A DNA stretch of 47,171 nt, taken from contig JBJTDR010000111.1 of the NCBI GenBank assembly GCA_046092445.1, positions 1 to 47,171 of the forward strand. The letters run 5' to 3'. The first letter of the stretch is position 1; each line of letters begins with the position of its first letter. The stretch is from CAIUPE01 sp046092445. GTDB taxonomy: Bacteria; Pseudomonadota; Alphaproteobacteria; Rhizobiales; Beijerinckiaceae. Below the pieces are notes generated by a model, which saw only the letters and a program-made list of their open reading frames with translations, made no database searches and was not told where the DNA came from. The position numbers and the translations under genes are program-made. Shown in pieces: positions 23,312 to 32,800 of the stretch.

Positions 23312-24567
23312 CAGACGAGACAGTGGCGGCGGATCGCGAAACAAAGGCGGTGCATCACGGACTTGATCCGGTGACGGAGACGATGATGCGGACATTCGAT
23401 GCCTACAAGCAGGAAAACGATGCGCGTCTTCAGCGCCTCGAGCAGGGCAAAAGCGTTGATCCGCTTACCGAGGAGAAGCTCGCGCGGATGGATCGCACGC
23501 TGGACGAGGCGACGCGCAGGCTTGATGATCTGACCCTGAAGACACGCCGACCGATGCTCGAGACAGCGGAGCGGGGTGCAACAAACGCGGAGACGCTAGC
23601 GCACAAGGCGGCGTTCAACCATTATTTGCGAACGGGCGAAACGGCGGGGTTGAAGGCGCTGGAGCTCAAGGCGCTTTCGGGGGGATCGGGGCCGGATGGC
23701 GGGTTTCTGGTGACGCCGCCGGTCGAGCGGGAAATTCTGTTCAGAATGTCCCAGATTTCGCCGATCCGGTCGCTTGCTTCGGTCAGGACGATTTCGACAT
23801 CGGTTTACAAGAAGGCCTATTCGACGACGGGTCCTGCGGCGGGATGGGTATCGGAAACGGCGGCGCGACCGCAGACGAATTCGCAGGTGATTGCGGAGCT
23901 GAATTTTCCGGCGATGGAACTCTATGCGATGCCTTCGGCGACGCAGACGGTGCTGGATGATGTCGCAGTCGACATCGAGCAATGGGTCGCAGACGAGATT
24001 TTCACGGTGTTTGCCGAGCAGGAAGCTACCGCTTTCGTGAATGGCGACGGGGTCAACAAGCCCTCCGGTTTCATGGCCACGCTCAAATCGGCGCAGAGTG
24101 CGTGGTCGTGGGGCAGGCTGGGTTATATCGTGACCGGCACGGCTGGCGGGCTGAATGCGACCAATCCGTCGGATGCGTTTGTCGATCTGATCTATGCGCT
24201 GAAGGCAGGTTACCGGCAGAATGCGACCTTTGTGATGAACCGCAAGACGCAGGCCGCGATCCGCAAGCTGAAGGCGACAACGGGCGAATATTTGTGGCAT
24301 CCGCCGGCAAGTATCGGCCAGCCGGCGACGCTGATGAATTTCCCGCTGGTCGAGGCGGAGGACATGCCGGATATCGGGACGGATACGTTCCCGGTGGCGC
24401 TGGGCAATTTCAACCGCGGCTATCTGATCGTCGACCGGACGGGGGTGCGCTCGCTCCGCGACCCTTACACGCTGAAGCCTTACATTCTGTTTTATGTGAC
24501 CAAGCGCGTGGGTGGCGGGGTTCAGGATTTCGACGCGATCAAGCTTCTGAAATGCGGCACGTCCTGA
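23308..24567 (+). CDS. GTA major capsid protein (HK97 fold)
   Basis: 419 residues (RcGTA g5). Residues 1 to about 100 are a charged helical scaffold segment (DAYKQENDARLQRLEQGKS, LARMDRTLDEATRRLDDL), normally removed by the protease. The mature part starts around AFNHYLRTGE and includes LSGGSGPDGGFLVTPPVE, PIRSLASVRTIST, FVNGDGVNKPSGFM and the C-terminal DFDAIKLLKC. It is complete. A 13-bp hairpin follows it, and the next gene on this strand is 842 bp away because an antisense protease gene intervenes. Confidence 0.94.
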   Translation: MTDETVAADRETKAVHHGLDPVTETMMRTFDAYKQENDARLQRLEQGKSVDPLTEEKLARMDRTLDEATRRLDDLTLKTRRPMLETAERGATNAETLAHKAAFNHYLRTGETAGLKALELKALSGGSGPDGGFLVTPPVEREILFRMSQISPIRSLASVRTISTSVYKKAYSTTGPAAGWVSETAARPQTNSQVIAELNFPAMELYAMPSATQTVLDDVAVDIEQWVADEIFTVFAEQEATAFVNGDGVNKPSGFMATLKSAQSAWSWGRLGYIVTGTAGGLNATNPSDAFVDLIYALKAGYRQNATFVMNRKTQAAIRKLKATTGEYLWHPPASIGQPATLMNFPLVEAEDMPDIGTDTFPVALGNFNRGYLIVDRTGVRSLRDPYTLKPYILFYVTKRVGGGVQDFDAIKLLKCGTS

Positions 24568-24586
24568 TCTGACAGGGGGTAGTGAT

Positions 24587-24616
24587 GTCATTGGCCGGGT
24601 TCGCCCGGCCAATGAC
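24587..24616. terminator. 13-bp perfect hairpin between capsid and antisense protease genes
   Basis: GTCATTGGCCGGG (24587-24599), loop TTCG, CCCGGCCAATGAC (24604-24616). It lies 19 bp after the capsid stop and five bp beyond the protease stop on the other strand, so it can act on both transcripts. There is no T-run on either side; it may stabilise 3' ends or reduce antisense read-through rather than end transcription fully. Confidence 0.6.
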
Positions 24617-24621
24617 GGATC

Positions 24622-25356
24622 CTATCGCTTCATATACTTTGCGATCCAGTCGCTTTGGGGGCCGAGAAGGGCGCCCTGGGTCAGGGCACCGCATTCGGCT
24701 TTACCGGTTCCGGTTGTCCAGGTGGTGGTGGCGACGAGTTTGCCGTCCGCCAGGATCAGACCGCCTGAATCGCCGTGACAGGCGCCGCCACCGGATTTTC
24801 CGTTCGTTGATTGCGGGGCCGACAGCCAGAGCAGGATGCTGCTTTTGCCGTAAGGTTCGACGATGGCGAGATCGATGCTGCGATAGGTTCCAAGCGATTT
24901 ATGATTCGTTTCGGAGGCGAGGCCATAGCCGAGCACGATCACGGGATTGCCTGGGACGGGTTGCCACTCGGGATTGAGTTCGATGGGCGAGAATTGATCG
25001 GGCAGGCGCACGGCAAGCGTCACAATCGCCAGATCGATGGATTTGACCCGTTTTTTGATCGCATCTGCAGTGTAATCCGGATGGATGTGGATGGATGCCG
25101 GTTCGATGAGGACGGGTGTGTTGTCGGGCGTGCGGAAGTGGACGCGATAGGCGGTCGAGCCTGTCACGCAATGGGCCGCGGTGAGAATGATGTTTTGCGT
25201 GAGGACAGCGCCGGTGCAGGTGCTGCCGCGATCTCCCAGAATCATGATGGCATGGCGCGCAGACTCAGGGGCGGGAACGCCCTTGATGATAGCGGATGCG
25301 GCTGTCGCGGAACCCAAGGTCATCAAGAGGGCAAGGGCAGGTGGCGAAAGCCGCAT
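24622..25356 (-). CDS. Secreted trypsin-like serine protease inserted in the GTA cluster
   Basis: 244 residues, chymotrypsin fold. A signal peptide (about 1-22, LALLMTLGSATAASA) is followed by IIKGVPA, resembling a zymogen-type new N-terminus. The triad is H62 in LTAAHCV, D108 in SIDLAIV and S197 in CHGDSGGL. Cysteines at 47/63 and 193/222 can form the usual disulfides. It should be an active exported protease. It is the only gene on this strand within the GTA block and has its own candidate promoter. RcGTA has no counterpart here. Its role is unknown; it could be a passenger gene or help release or mature particles. Confidence 0.9.
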   Translation of the reverse strand: MRLSPPALALLMTLGSATAASAIIKGVPAPESARHAIMILGDRGSTCTGAVLTQNIILTAAHCVTGSTAYRVHFRTPDNTPVLIEPASIHIHPDYTADAIKKRVKSIDLAIVTLAVRLPDQFSPIELNPEWQPVPGNPVIVLGYGLASETNHKSLGTYRSIDLAIVEPYGKSSILLWLSAPQSTNGKSGGGACHGDSGGLILADGKLVATTTWTTGTGKAECGALTQGALLGPQSDWIAKYMKR

Positions 25357-25370
25357 GGCTTGGTCTCATC

Positions 25371-25398
25371 AGTAAATCGAGAACAAAAATACAGTCAA
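25371..25398 (-). promoter_or_regulatory. Candidate promoter of the antisense protease
   Basis: On the minus strand, TTGACT (25398-25393), 16 bases, then TTTACT (25376-25371), four of six -10 bases correct. Initiation would fall about ten bases before the protease ATG. It lies next to the ribosome-binding site of the connector gene on the other strand. Confidence 0.4.
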
Positions 25399-25409
25399 GG
25401 AGGTGATAT

Positions 25410-25979
25410 ATGAACATGATTCCGATTACGGGGCCAAGTGTGGAACCGATCACGCTCGCCGAGATGAAGCTCTGGCTCAAAGTCGATGGCACGGAGGATG
25501 ATACTGTGATCAATGCGCTGATCGTTTCAGCGCGCCTTGCGGTTGAGGCGGTCACAAAACGCGCACTGATCACGCAAAGCTGGCGTGTGGTTCTGGATGC
25601 ATGGCGACAGGGGGGATTGATCCGGTTACCGATGGGTCCGCTTCAAGCGGTGACCGCGGCGCGTGTTTACGACGCGGCGGGTGCTGCGACCACCGTCCCG
25701 GTCTCGAATTTTCTGGTTGATAATTCGAGCCGTCTGCCGCGCGTCATCGTAACGGGGCAGGTGCCGACACCGGGGCGGGTGATTTCCGGAATCGAGATCG
25801 ACTGTACGCTCGGTTTCGGAGCTACGGGTTCAACGGTACCTGACCCACTCCGTCTTGCGATGCGTCTTCTCGTGACGTTCTGGTTCGAGAACCGGGGTGA
25901 TGTTCCGATCAGCGGGGCGGCCAACTGGCCTGAGTCCGTGTTGACACTCTTGACGCCCTACACGACGCGGAGGCTCTGA
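25410..25979 (+). CDS. GTA head-tail connector (g6 type)
   Basis: 189 residues of the head-tail adaptor/connector family: VEPITLAEMKLWLKVDGTED, VINALIVSARLAVEAVTKRA and WRVVLDAWRQGG near the N-terminus, PLRLAMRLLVTFWFENRGD near the C-terminus. It forms the ring below the portal. AAGGAGGTG precedes the ATG. The gene resumes the plus-strand series after the antisense protease and ends with a TGATG overlap with the next gene. Confidence 0.88.
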   Translation: MNMIPITGPSVEPITLAEMKLWLKVDGTEDDTVINALIVSARLAVEAVTKRALITQSWRVVLDAWRQGGLIRLPMGPLQAVTAARVYDAAGAATTVPVSNFLVDNSSRLPRVIVTGQVPTPGRVISGIEIDCTLGFGATGSTVPDPLRLAMRLLVTFWFENRGDVPISGAANWPESVLTLLTPYTTRRL

Positions 25980-26308
25980 TGGCGCGGGTTTCCATCGGGG
26001 CGTTCCGCGCCCGGCTTGTGCTTGAAACGCCGGTCGAGACGACGGACAATGCGGGTGGTGTCACCCGAAACTGGACACAGGCGGCGTCGCTCTGGGGTGA
26101 TGTTGCGACGCTGAGTGCTTTACAGCGACAGGAAGCGCAGCAATTGGGGCAGACTTTGACGCATCGCGTGACGGTGCGGTGGCGGTCGCCGCTCGATACA
26201 TCGATGCGGTTCAAGAAAGGCGCGCGGGTTTTCGCGATCCGAGGCGTTTATGACCCCGAGGACAGGACGCGCCTTCTGGTGTGTCTGTGCGAGGAGATGC
26301 GGTCATGA
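25979..26308 (+). CDS. GTA head closure (stopper) protein, g7 type
   Basis: 109 residues of the phage head-tail adaptor family: RARLVLETPVETTDNAGGV, WTQAASLWGDVATLSALQRQ, THRVTVRWRSPLDTSMRFKK and IRGVYDPEDRTRLLVCLCEE. It starts at the overlap TGATG and overlaps the next start by four bases. Plugs the filled head and joins it to the tail. Confidence 0.88.
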   Translation: MARVSIGAFRARLVLETPVETTDNAGGVTRNWTQAASLWGDVATLSALQRQEAQQLGQTLTHRVTVRWRSPLDTSMRFKKGARVFAIRGVYDPEDRTRLLVCLCEEMRS

Positions 26309-26715
26309 ACAGTCCCATTCTGGCGCTGCGGGCCGCAATCCGCAGCATTCTGGTGCTGGACACGACGCTGACCGGTCTGCTCGGCGGCGAACGGATCTAT
26401 GACGAGACACCGCGAACGGCGGAAACGCCCTATGTGACCTTTGCCGATGCGTCGGCGCGGGATTGGTCCGCGGGCGGGTCACGCGGTCACGAGCATGTTT
26501 TTGCACTGTCGGTCTGGTCGCGGCAGGGGGGTGATGCGGAGGCGCTGGGCATCGCCGCGCGGATCGCCTTCGTGCTCGACGGCACAAATCCGACGGTGAG
26601 CGGACATCGGGTCGTGTTGCTGCGGGTGACGGCCCATGAGGTCGGACGACCAACAAAAGACGGTTTGCGCCGCGCCCTGGTGCGGTTTCAGGCGCTTACC
26701 GAAGTCATCGTTTGA
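26305..26715 (+). CDS. GTA tail terminator (DUF3168), g8 type
   Basis: 136 residues: LALRAAIRSILVLDTTLTGL at the start, then TPYVTFADASARDWS and HVFALSVWSRQGGDAEALGI, the DUF3168 pattern. It caps the tail tube at the head end. The ATG at 26305 overlaps the previous stop; an in-frame ATG eight codons earlier is less likely. Twenty bases later the tail tube gene starts. Confidence 0.88.
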   Translation: MNSPILALRAAIRSILVLDTTLTGLLGGERIYDETPRTAETPYVTFADASARDWSAGGSRGHEHVFALSVWSRQGGDAEALGIAARIAFVLDGTNPTVSGHRVVLLRVTAHEVGRPTKDGLRRALVRFQALTEVIV

Positions 26716-26734
26716 TTTTGGAGAGGAGGGAGAA

Positions 26735-27145
26735 ATGGCGGCACAGGCAGGGAAAGATTTGTTGCTCAAGCTGGATGACGGATTGGGTGCATTCATCACG
26801 GTTGCGGGATTGAGAACCCGGCAGCTGACGTTCAACGCCGATAGCGTGGACATTACGAGCCAGGAATCGAGCGGGCGCTGGCGCGAATTGCTCGCGGGGG
26901 CGGGGATCAGGCGGGCGGGTGTGAGCGGGTCGGGTGTTTTTCGCGACGAGACATCGGACGCGCAGATGCGGCAGGTGTTTTTCGATGGCGTGATCCGCAA
27001 CTGGCAGATCATCGTGCCGAGTTTCGGGATCGTGCAGGGGGCGTTTTTGATCACGGCACTCGATTACAAGGGCGATTATGCCGGCGGCGTGACGTTTGAT
27101 GTGTCGTTGGAGAGTGCGGGGGCGCTGAGCTTTACGGTGATTTAG
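26735..27145 (+). CDS. GTA major tail (tube) protein, TP901-1 family, g9 type
   Basis: 136 residues: AAQAGKDLLLKLDDG, FITVAGLRTRQLTFNADSVD, ITSQESSGRWRELLAGAGIR and the closing GVTFDVSLESAGALSFTVI are the TP901-1-type tail tube pattern. It forms the tail tube. GAGAGGAGGGAG is a strong ribosome-binding site, matching a protein made in quantity. Confidence 0.92.
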   Translation: MAAQAGKDLLLKLDDGLGAFITVAGLRTRQLTFNADSVDITSQESSGRWRELLAGAGIRRAGVSGSGVFRDETSDAQMRQVFFDGVIRNWQIIVPSFGIVQGAFLITALDYKGDYAGGVTFDVSLESAGALSFTVI

Positions 27146-27191
27146 CGGATTTTTTCGGGGCAAAAACGAATCCCAAAGAAGGGAGATTTTG

Positions 27192-27560
27192 ATGGCGAAT
27201 GGGCGACGGGGTGAGATCGAGGCGGAGATTGACGGGCGGCGGATGCGGTTGTGTCTGACGCTCGGGGCATTGGCGGAACTGGAACACGCATTCGATGCGG
27301 ATGATCTGCCGGGGTTGGGGCTCCGGCTTTCGGAGGGGCGGCTTGCCGCGCGCGATCTGATGCGGATCATTGGTGCGGGATTGCGCGGTGGCGGCGAGGA
27401 GATCAGCGATGCGGAGGTGGGCGCTTTGACCATTGAGGGCGGACTCGAGGGGTGGATCAGGCTTGTCTCCGCGCTGTTCGAGATCACGTTTGGCGGGGCG
27501 GAGGCGACCACGCCGCGCCCTCCAGTGCCGCAGGACGGGAGGCCGCTTCAGGCGGTCTGA
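27192..27560 (+). CDS. GTA family tail assembly protein, g10 type
   Basis: 122 residues: EIDGRRMRLCLTLGALAELE, LGLRLSEGRLAARDLMRIIG, then GEEISDAEVGAL. This is the small GTA-family protein (GTA gp10/DUF3356-like) between tail tube and chaperone genes, probably an assembly chaperone. The ATG at 27192 follows GAAGGGAG. Its stop overlaps the next start (TGATG). Confidence 0.82.
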   Translation: MANGRRGEIEAEIDGRRMRLCLTLGALAELEHAFDADDLPGLGLRLSEGRLAARDLMRIIGAGLRGGGEEISDAEVGALTIEGGLEGWIRLVSALFEITFGGAEATTPRPPVPQDGRPLQAV

Positions 27561-27820
27561 TGACAGTGCCGCGCGCTTTCCCCTGGGACGAGGTGATGGC
27601 GTTCGGACTTGGCGTTCTGCGGCTAAACCCGGAGGCGTTCTGGCGGATGACGCCGCGCGAATTCAGCGTGGCCTATGAGGGTGTGAACGGGAAGGCACCG
27701 CCGGGGCCGCTCGACCATGCCGCACTTGCGGCGTTGATGTCGGCGTTTCCGGACGGGGATCAGGCCCGGTTTTCAGGCAATCAGAAAGAGGAGGTGAGGG
27801 ATGCCGAATGGCTTTCATGA
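27560..27820 (+). CDS. GTA tail assembly chaperone (DUF2376-like), g10.1 type
   Basis: 86 residues starting MTVPRAFPWDEVMAFGLGVL, with RLNPEAFWRMTPREFSVAYE, the pattern of RcGTA's small protein before the tape measure. It overlaps the previous gene by one base and the next by 20 bases. In R. capsulatus the tape-measure gene follows; here the DUF2460 gene follows directly, so the tape measure has been lost from this place. Confidence 0.8.
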   Translation: MTVPRAFPWDEVMAFGLGVLRLNPEAFWRMTPREFSVAYEGVNGKAPPGPLDHAALAALMSAFPDGDQARFSGNQKEEVRDAEWLS

Positions 27821-28445
27821 GGTGCGGTTTCCGCTCGCCGTGGCGCTTGGCGGCAGCGGCGGACCGGAGCGGAAAACCGAGATTGTGACAACCGGCTCGG
27901 GGCGCGAGGAGCGCATTGCGCGCTGGGCGCATGCGAAGCGCAAATATGATGCGGGAACGGGGGTGAAAACGATTGCGGCGCTTGCCGAGATCGTGACGTT
28001 TTTCGAGGAGAGACGCGGGCGGCTTTTCGGCTTTCGCTGGCGCGACAGGCTCGACTGGAAATCCTGCGCGGTGACGGCGCAGGTTTCGGCGAATGATCAG
28101 GTGATCGGGACGGGAGACGGGACAAAGGCGGCGTTCCAGCTTGTCAAAACCTATGGCGGGGCGTTTGCGCCCTATGTGCGGCCGATCACGAAGCCGGTAT
28201 CCGGCACGGTGAAATTCGCGGTGGCAGGCATTGCGAAGGTGTTGGGCATAGATGCGGACGTGGATGTCGCGACCGGACTCCTGACGTTCAAGCCGGGGAA
28301 AATTCCGGCGAATGGCGCGGTTGTGACGGCGGGATTCGAATTCGATGTGCCGGTACGGTTCGATACCGATGTGTTCGAGGTGGATTTTGCGGCGTTTGTG
28401 GCGGGTGAAATTCCGAAAATCCCGCTGGTTGAAATCGTGCCCTGA
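27801..28445 (+). CDS. GTA distal tail protein (DUF2460/TIGR02217), g12 type
   Basis: 214 residues: GFHEVRFPLAVALGGSGGPE, IVTTGSGREERIARWAHAKR, IVTFFEERRGRLFGFRWRDR, VRFDTDVFEVDFAAF and the closing IPKIPLVEIVP. It forms the distal tail ring between tube and hub. Start overlaps the chaperone gene by 20 bases and has GAGGTGAGG upstream. Confidence 0.92.
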   Translation: MPNGFHEVRFPLAVALGGSGGPERKTEIVTTGSGREERIARWAHAKRKYDAGTGVKTIAALAEIVTFFEERRGRLFGFRWRDRLDWKSCAVTAQVSANDQVIGTGDGTKAAFQLVKTYGGAFAPYVRPITKPVSGTVKFAVAGIAKVLGIDADVDVATGLLTFKPGKIPANGAVVTAGFEFDVPVRFDTDVFEVDFAAFVAGEIPKIPLVEIVP

Positions 28446-28470
28446 GGCAAACAGATCAAGGAAAAATGAA

Positions 28471-29349
28471 ATGCGGAATGTGCCAGAAGGATTTTCCGGC
28501 GCGGCGATGACGCTTGCCCGTTGCTGGCGGGTGACACGCAGCGACGGAACGGTGATGGGATTTACCGATCATGATCGTGACCTCGCGTTTGACGGTGTCG
28601 TGTTTCAGGCGGGGACGGGGCTCGAAGCCGCCGACATGGAGGCGACACTCGGCTTTAACGTGACGGGCGGTGACGTGGCGGGAGCGCTGGTCTCGCCCAG
28701 TCTCACGGAAGCGGAAATTGCAGGCGGGCGCTATGACGGCGCGCGGGTGGATGTGTGGCTTGTGGACTGGACCGCGCCGGAGCAGCGTTTGCTGATTGAT
28801 AGCGGGGTTGTGGGTGAAATCAGGCGCGAGGGGCAGCGCTTTGTCGCCGAGATCCGGACTTTGTCGCACAGGCTCGACGAGCGGCGCGGGCGGAGTTTCC
28901 GCAAATCGTGTTCGGCGGACCTGGGCGATGCGCGGTGCACGGTTTCGCTCATGTTGCCGGCCTTCAAGTTCAGCGGAACGGTGACGGCGACCGACGGGCG
29001 CAGCTACATCGTGACCGTGATGAGCGGCTTTAGCGATGGCTTGTTTACGGGCGGGAAAGTGACGTTTTCTTCGGGGGCCAACAAGGATCTCGCGATTGAA
29101 GTGCGAACCCATGCGCAGACGGGGACGACGGGGGCGCTGACGCTCTGGCGACCGCCGGGCGCGACGATTGCGGCGGGGGATGCTTTCGTGGTGACGGCGG
29201 GGTGCGACAAGCAGATGTCGACGTGCCGGAATGTGTTCAACAACCTCAAAAATTTTCGCGGATTTCCTCATATGCCGGGTAATGATTTCGTGGTTCGCGC
29301 GGTCAGTGACGGCGAGGCGAATATGGATGGCGGGAGCTTTTTCCGATGA
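28471..29349 (+). CDS. GTA hub protein (DUF2163/TIGR02218), g13 type
   Basis: 292 residues with AAMTLARCWRVTRSDGTVMG, FTDHDRDLAFDGVVFQAGTG and the C-terminal phage BR0599-like part. Four cysteines, C147 and C156 (SCSADLGDARC) and C245 and C252 (GCDKQMSTC), are placed as expected for a bound cluster; the R. capsulatus hub has been described with an iron-sulfur cluster. The ATG at 28471 is chosen from the family start. It overlaps the peptidase gene by four bases. Confidence 0.92.
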   Translation: MRNVPEGFSGAAMTLARCWRVTRSDGTVMGFTDHDRDLAFDGVVFQAGTGLEAADMEATLGFNVTGGDVAGALVSPSLTEAEIAGGRYDGARVDVWLVDWTAPEQRLLIDSGVVGEIRREGQRFVAEIRTLSHRLDERRGRSFRKSCSADLGDARCTVSLMLPAFKFSGTVTATDGRSYIVTVMSGFSDGLFTGGKVTFSSGANKDLAIEVRTHAQTGTTGALTLWRPPGATIAAGDAFVVTAGCDKQMSTCRNVFNNLKNFRGFPHMPGNDFVVRAVSDGEANMDGGSFFR

Positions 29350-29792
29350 GCGCACAGGATTTGAGCGGGGAGGACAGGCGGACGCGGATTATCGCGGAAG
29401 CGCGGGCGTGGATCGGTACGCCGTACCGGCATCAGGCGTCGTTGAAAGGGGTCGGGTGCGATTGTCTCGGCCTTGTGCGCGGGGTGTGGCGTGCGGTTTA
29501 TGGCGCGGAGCCGGAGCAGCCGGGACCGTATCAGGCGGGGTGGGCGGATGAAGCGGGTGCGGAGACGTTGAGAGATGCGTCGCGGCGGCATTTGGACGAG
29601 ATTTCGCGGGATTTGATGGCGCCGGGCGATCTGCTGCTGTTCCGGTGGCAGGCGCATCTGCCGGCGAAGCATCTCGGCATTCTGACGGATGCGGACGCGA
29701 TGGTGCATGCGCATGAGCGAGCCTCGGTGGCGGAAGTGCCGCTCGGGCTATGGGCGCGGAAAATCGCGCATATATTCAGATTTCCCGGTTGA
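29346..29792 (+). CDS. GTA cell-wall peptidase, NlpC/P60 family, g14 type
   Basis: 148 residues with catalytic C40 in KGVGCDCLGLVRGVW and H109 in LPAKHLGILTD, the NlpC/P60 arrangement, after AWIGTPYRHQ. It probably cuts peptide cross-links so the tail can cross the recipient's wall. ATGA overlap with the hub gene and 17 bp to the tip gene place it in the same transcript. Confidence 0.92.
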   Translation: MSAQDLSGEDRRTRIIAEARAWIGTPYRHQASLKGVGCDCLGLVRGVWRAVYGAEPEQPGPYQAGWADEAGAETLRDASRRHLDEISRDLMAPGDLLLFRWQAHLPAKHLGILTDADAMVHAHERASVAEVPLGLWARKIAHIFRFPG

Positions 29793-29809
29793 AGGGATGA
29801 GGTGAGACG

Positions 29810-32800
29810 ATGGCAACTTTGGTATTGCAGGCGGCGGGATCGGCGATCGGCGGATTTATCGGCGGACCGATGGGCGCGATGCTCGGGCGTGCGCTTGGCG
29901 GGCTTGCGGGGAATATGGTGGACCGCTCGATGCTTGCGGGCGAGCGAACGCGGGAGGGGCCTCGCCTGACGGAAATGTCGGGGCTGACCTCGACCGAGGG
30001 CGCTTCGATTCCGCGGGTTTACGGGCGGGTGCGGCTCGGTGGCGAGATCATCTGGGCGACGCGGTTTCAGGAAACGGTGATCACGAGAGAGGAAGGCGGC
30101 GGCAAGGGCGGGTTTGGCGGGTCGGGCGTGACGACGCGGACCTATGAATATACGGCCAATTTTGCGGTGGCGATTGCAGAAGGACCGATCTCCTATGTGC
30201 GGCGGATCTGGGCGGACGGGGCGCTGCTGGACCTGACGGCGTTCGCGATCCGGATTTACACGGGCGACGAGACGCAGCAGGCGGACCCGTTGATTGTGGC
30301 GAAGGAGGGAGCGGAGGCGGCACCGGCCTATCGCGGTGTGGCTTATGTGGTGTTCGAAGGATTTCCGCTGAAAGCCTTTGGCAACCGGATTCCGCAATTG
30401 TCCTTCGAGGTGGTGCGGGCGGTCGACGGCGTGAGGCAGGCGGTTCGGGCGATCAATGTGATCCCGGGCTCGGGAGAATTTGTCTACGAGACGGCGGGCG
30501 TGACGCGTTCGGACGGGGCGGGTGCGACCGTGAGCGAGAACCGTCATCAGCTTGTGGCAGCGAGTGATTGGGAGGCGTCGATTGCGCAATTGACGGCGTT
30601 GTGTCCGTCGCTCGAGTCGGTGTCGCTGGTGGTGAGCTGGTTCGGGGATGATTTGCGGGCGGGGGCTTGCCGGATCGAGCCGCGGGTGGAAACGGCCGTA
30701 AAAGCGACGAACGGCGCGACATGGCGTGTTGGCGGGATCGAGCGCGGGGCGGCGAAAGTGGTCTCGCTGAGTGACGGCAAGCCGGCCTATGGCGGGACGC
30801 CGTCCGATGCGTCGGTTCTGAAGGCGATTGCTGAGCTGAAGGCACGCGGGCTCAAGGTGACGCTCTATCCGTTCGCGATGATGGATATTGCGGCGGGCAA
30901 TACTTTGCCTGATCCGTGGACCGGTTTGAACGGGCAGAAGGCCTATCCCTGGCGGGGGCGGATTACGTGCCATCCGGCACCGGGGCAGGCGGGGTCGCCC
31001 GACGGGACAGCGGCGGCGGCGACACAGATTTCGGCGTTTTTCGGGACGGCGCAACCGAGCCATTTTCAGGCGGGTCAGGATACGGTGATCTATACGGGGC
31101 CTTCGGAGTGGAGCTGGCGGCGGATGATCCTGCATTATGCAAAACTGGCCGCAATGGCAGGCGGGGTGGATGCGTTTATCATCGGATCGGAACTGATCGG
31201 GATCACGCGGGTCAGAAGCGGGGCGGGAACCTATCCGGCGGCTGCGGCGCTGGCCAGTCTGGCAAGCGATGTGAAAACCATGCTCGGTGCCGGGACGAAG
31301 CTGACTTATGCCGCGGACTGGACGGAGTATGGCGCGCATTCGCCGAGCACTGGCGAGGTGCGGTTTCCGCTTGATCCGCTCTGGGCGTCTCCGGCGATTG
31401 ATGCGGTGGGGATCGATGCCTATTGGCCGATTTCCGACTGGCGGGACGGGCCGTTGCATCTTGATGCGGACGGGGCGTGTTCGGTTTATGACCGGGCCTA
31501 TCTGAAGGCACGGTTTGGCGCAGGTGAGGCGTATGAGTGGTATTACGCGTCGGCTGCGGCGCGCAACAGCCAGACGCGGACGCCGATTACCGATGGCGCG
31601 GTGAACAAGCCCTGGGTTTGGCGCGCAAAGGATCTCGCGGGGTGGTGGTCGAATGCGCATCGCGAGCGGGTCGGGGGCGTGGAGCTTGCGACCGCAACGC
31701 CCTGGGTGGCGCAGGGAACGCCGATCTGGCTGACGGAATTCGGCTGTCCGGCGGTTGATCGCGGCACGAACGGGCCGAATGTGTTTCCGGATGCGAAATC
31801 GTCCGAGAACGCGCTGCCGTATTTTTCGCGTGGTAATCGGGATGATCTCATCCAGACACGGCTGATCGAGGCGATGGCGGAGCGGTTTGATCCGGCGCAG
31901 GCGGGGTTTGATGCGGCGCACAATCCGGTCTCCAGCGTGTATGGCGGACGGATGGTCGATCCGGCGCGGACGGCAATCTGGGCGTGGGATGCGCGGCCCT
32001 TTCCGGCGTTTCCGTCGCTTGTCGATGTGTGGTCGGATTCGGGGAACTGGCAGACGGGGCATTGGGTGAACGGGCGGCTCGAGGGCATGGCTCTCGACCG
32101 GTTGATTGCGGCGATTCTCAAGGATTTCGATGTGCCTGCGGCAAGCGAGATTCGTGTCGACGGATATCTTGACGGGTATCTGGTTGATGCGCCGATGTCG
32201 GCGCGGGCGGCGCTGGAGCCGCTTGCTGATCTGTTCGGGTTTGATTGCTCGGCTTCAGGCGGAAGGTTGCGGTTTATCGGGCAGGGGCCGAGCGGGGTTA
32301 CGAGCCTCGGCGAGGATGATCTGGTGCGCGGCAAGAACGACACGTTGTTCTCGATCACGCGGACGCAGGAAAGCGAATTGCCGCAGGAAGTGCAGCTGAG
32401 TTTCAGCGACGGCGATACGGATTACCGACGTGCCTCGGTGTTTTCGCGGCGGCTCGCGGGGGGTTCCAAGCGGTCGCAGGCGTCGGAAGTGGCGGCCGTT
32501 ATGACGCGCTCGGAGGCGCAAAGGCTGGCCGATGTCGCGCTGCATGATCTCTGGGCGGGGCGGGAGACGGTGACATTTTCGACGCGGCCCGGCCTGATCG
32601 GGGTGGAGCCGGGTGATCTTGTTTCGCTGAACCCGTTGGATGCGTCGCGCTTGTTCCGGATAACGCGGGTGACGGATAAAGGCGCGCGGACGATGGAGGC
32701 GCGGTCTGTCGAAGTGTCGGTATATGACGGGGCAGCGCCGAAGCTTGCGCTCCCGAAACAAACGGCTCCGGCGATAGCGGGCAAGCCGCTCGCGGTGATC

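Noticed and set aside
29531..32062. 843-codon open frame on the minus strand
   Set aside because: It is fully antisense to the tail-tip and peptidase genes, Arg/Pro/His-rich, and arises from high-GC codon structure; the plus-strand proteins have clear families.
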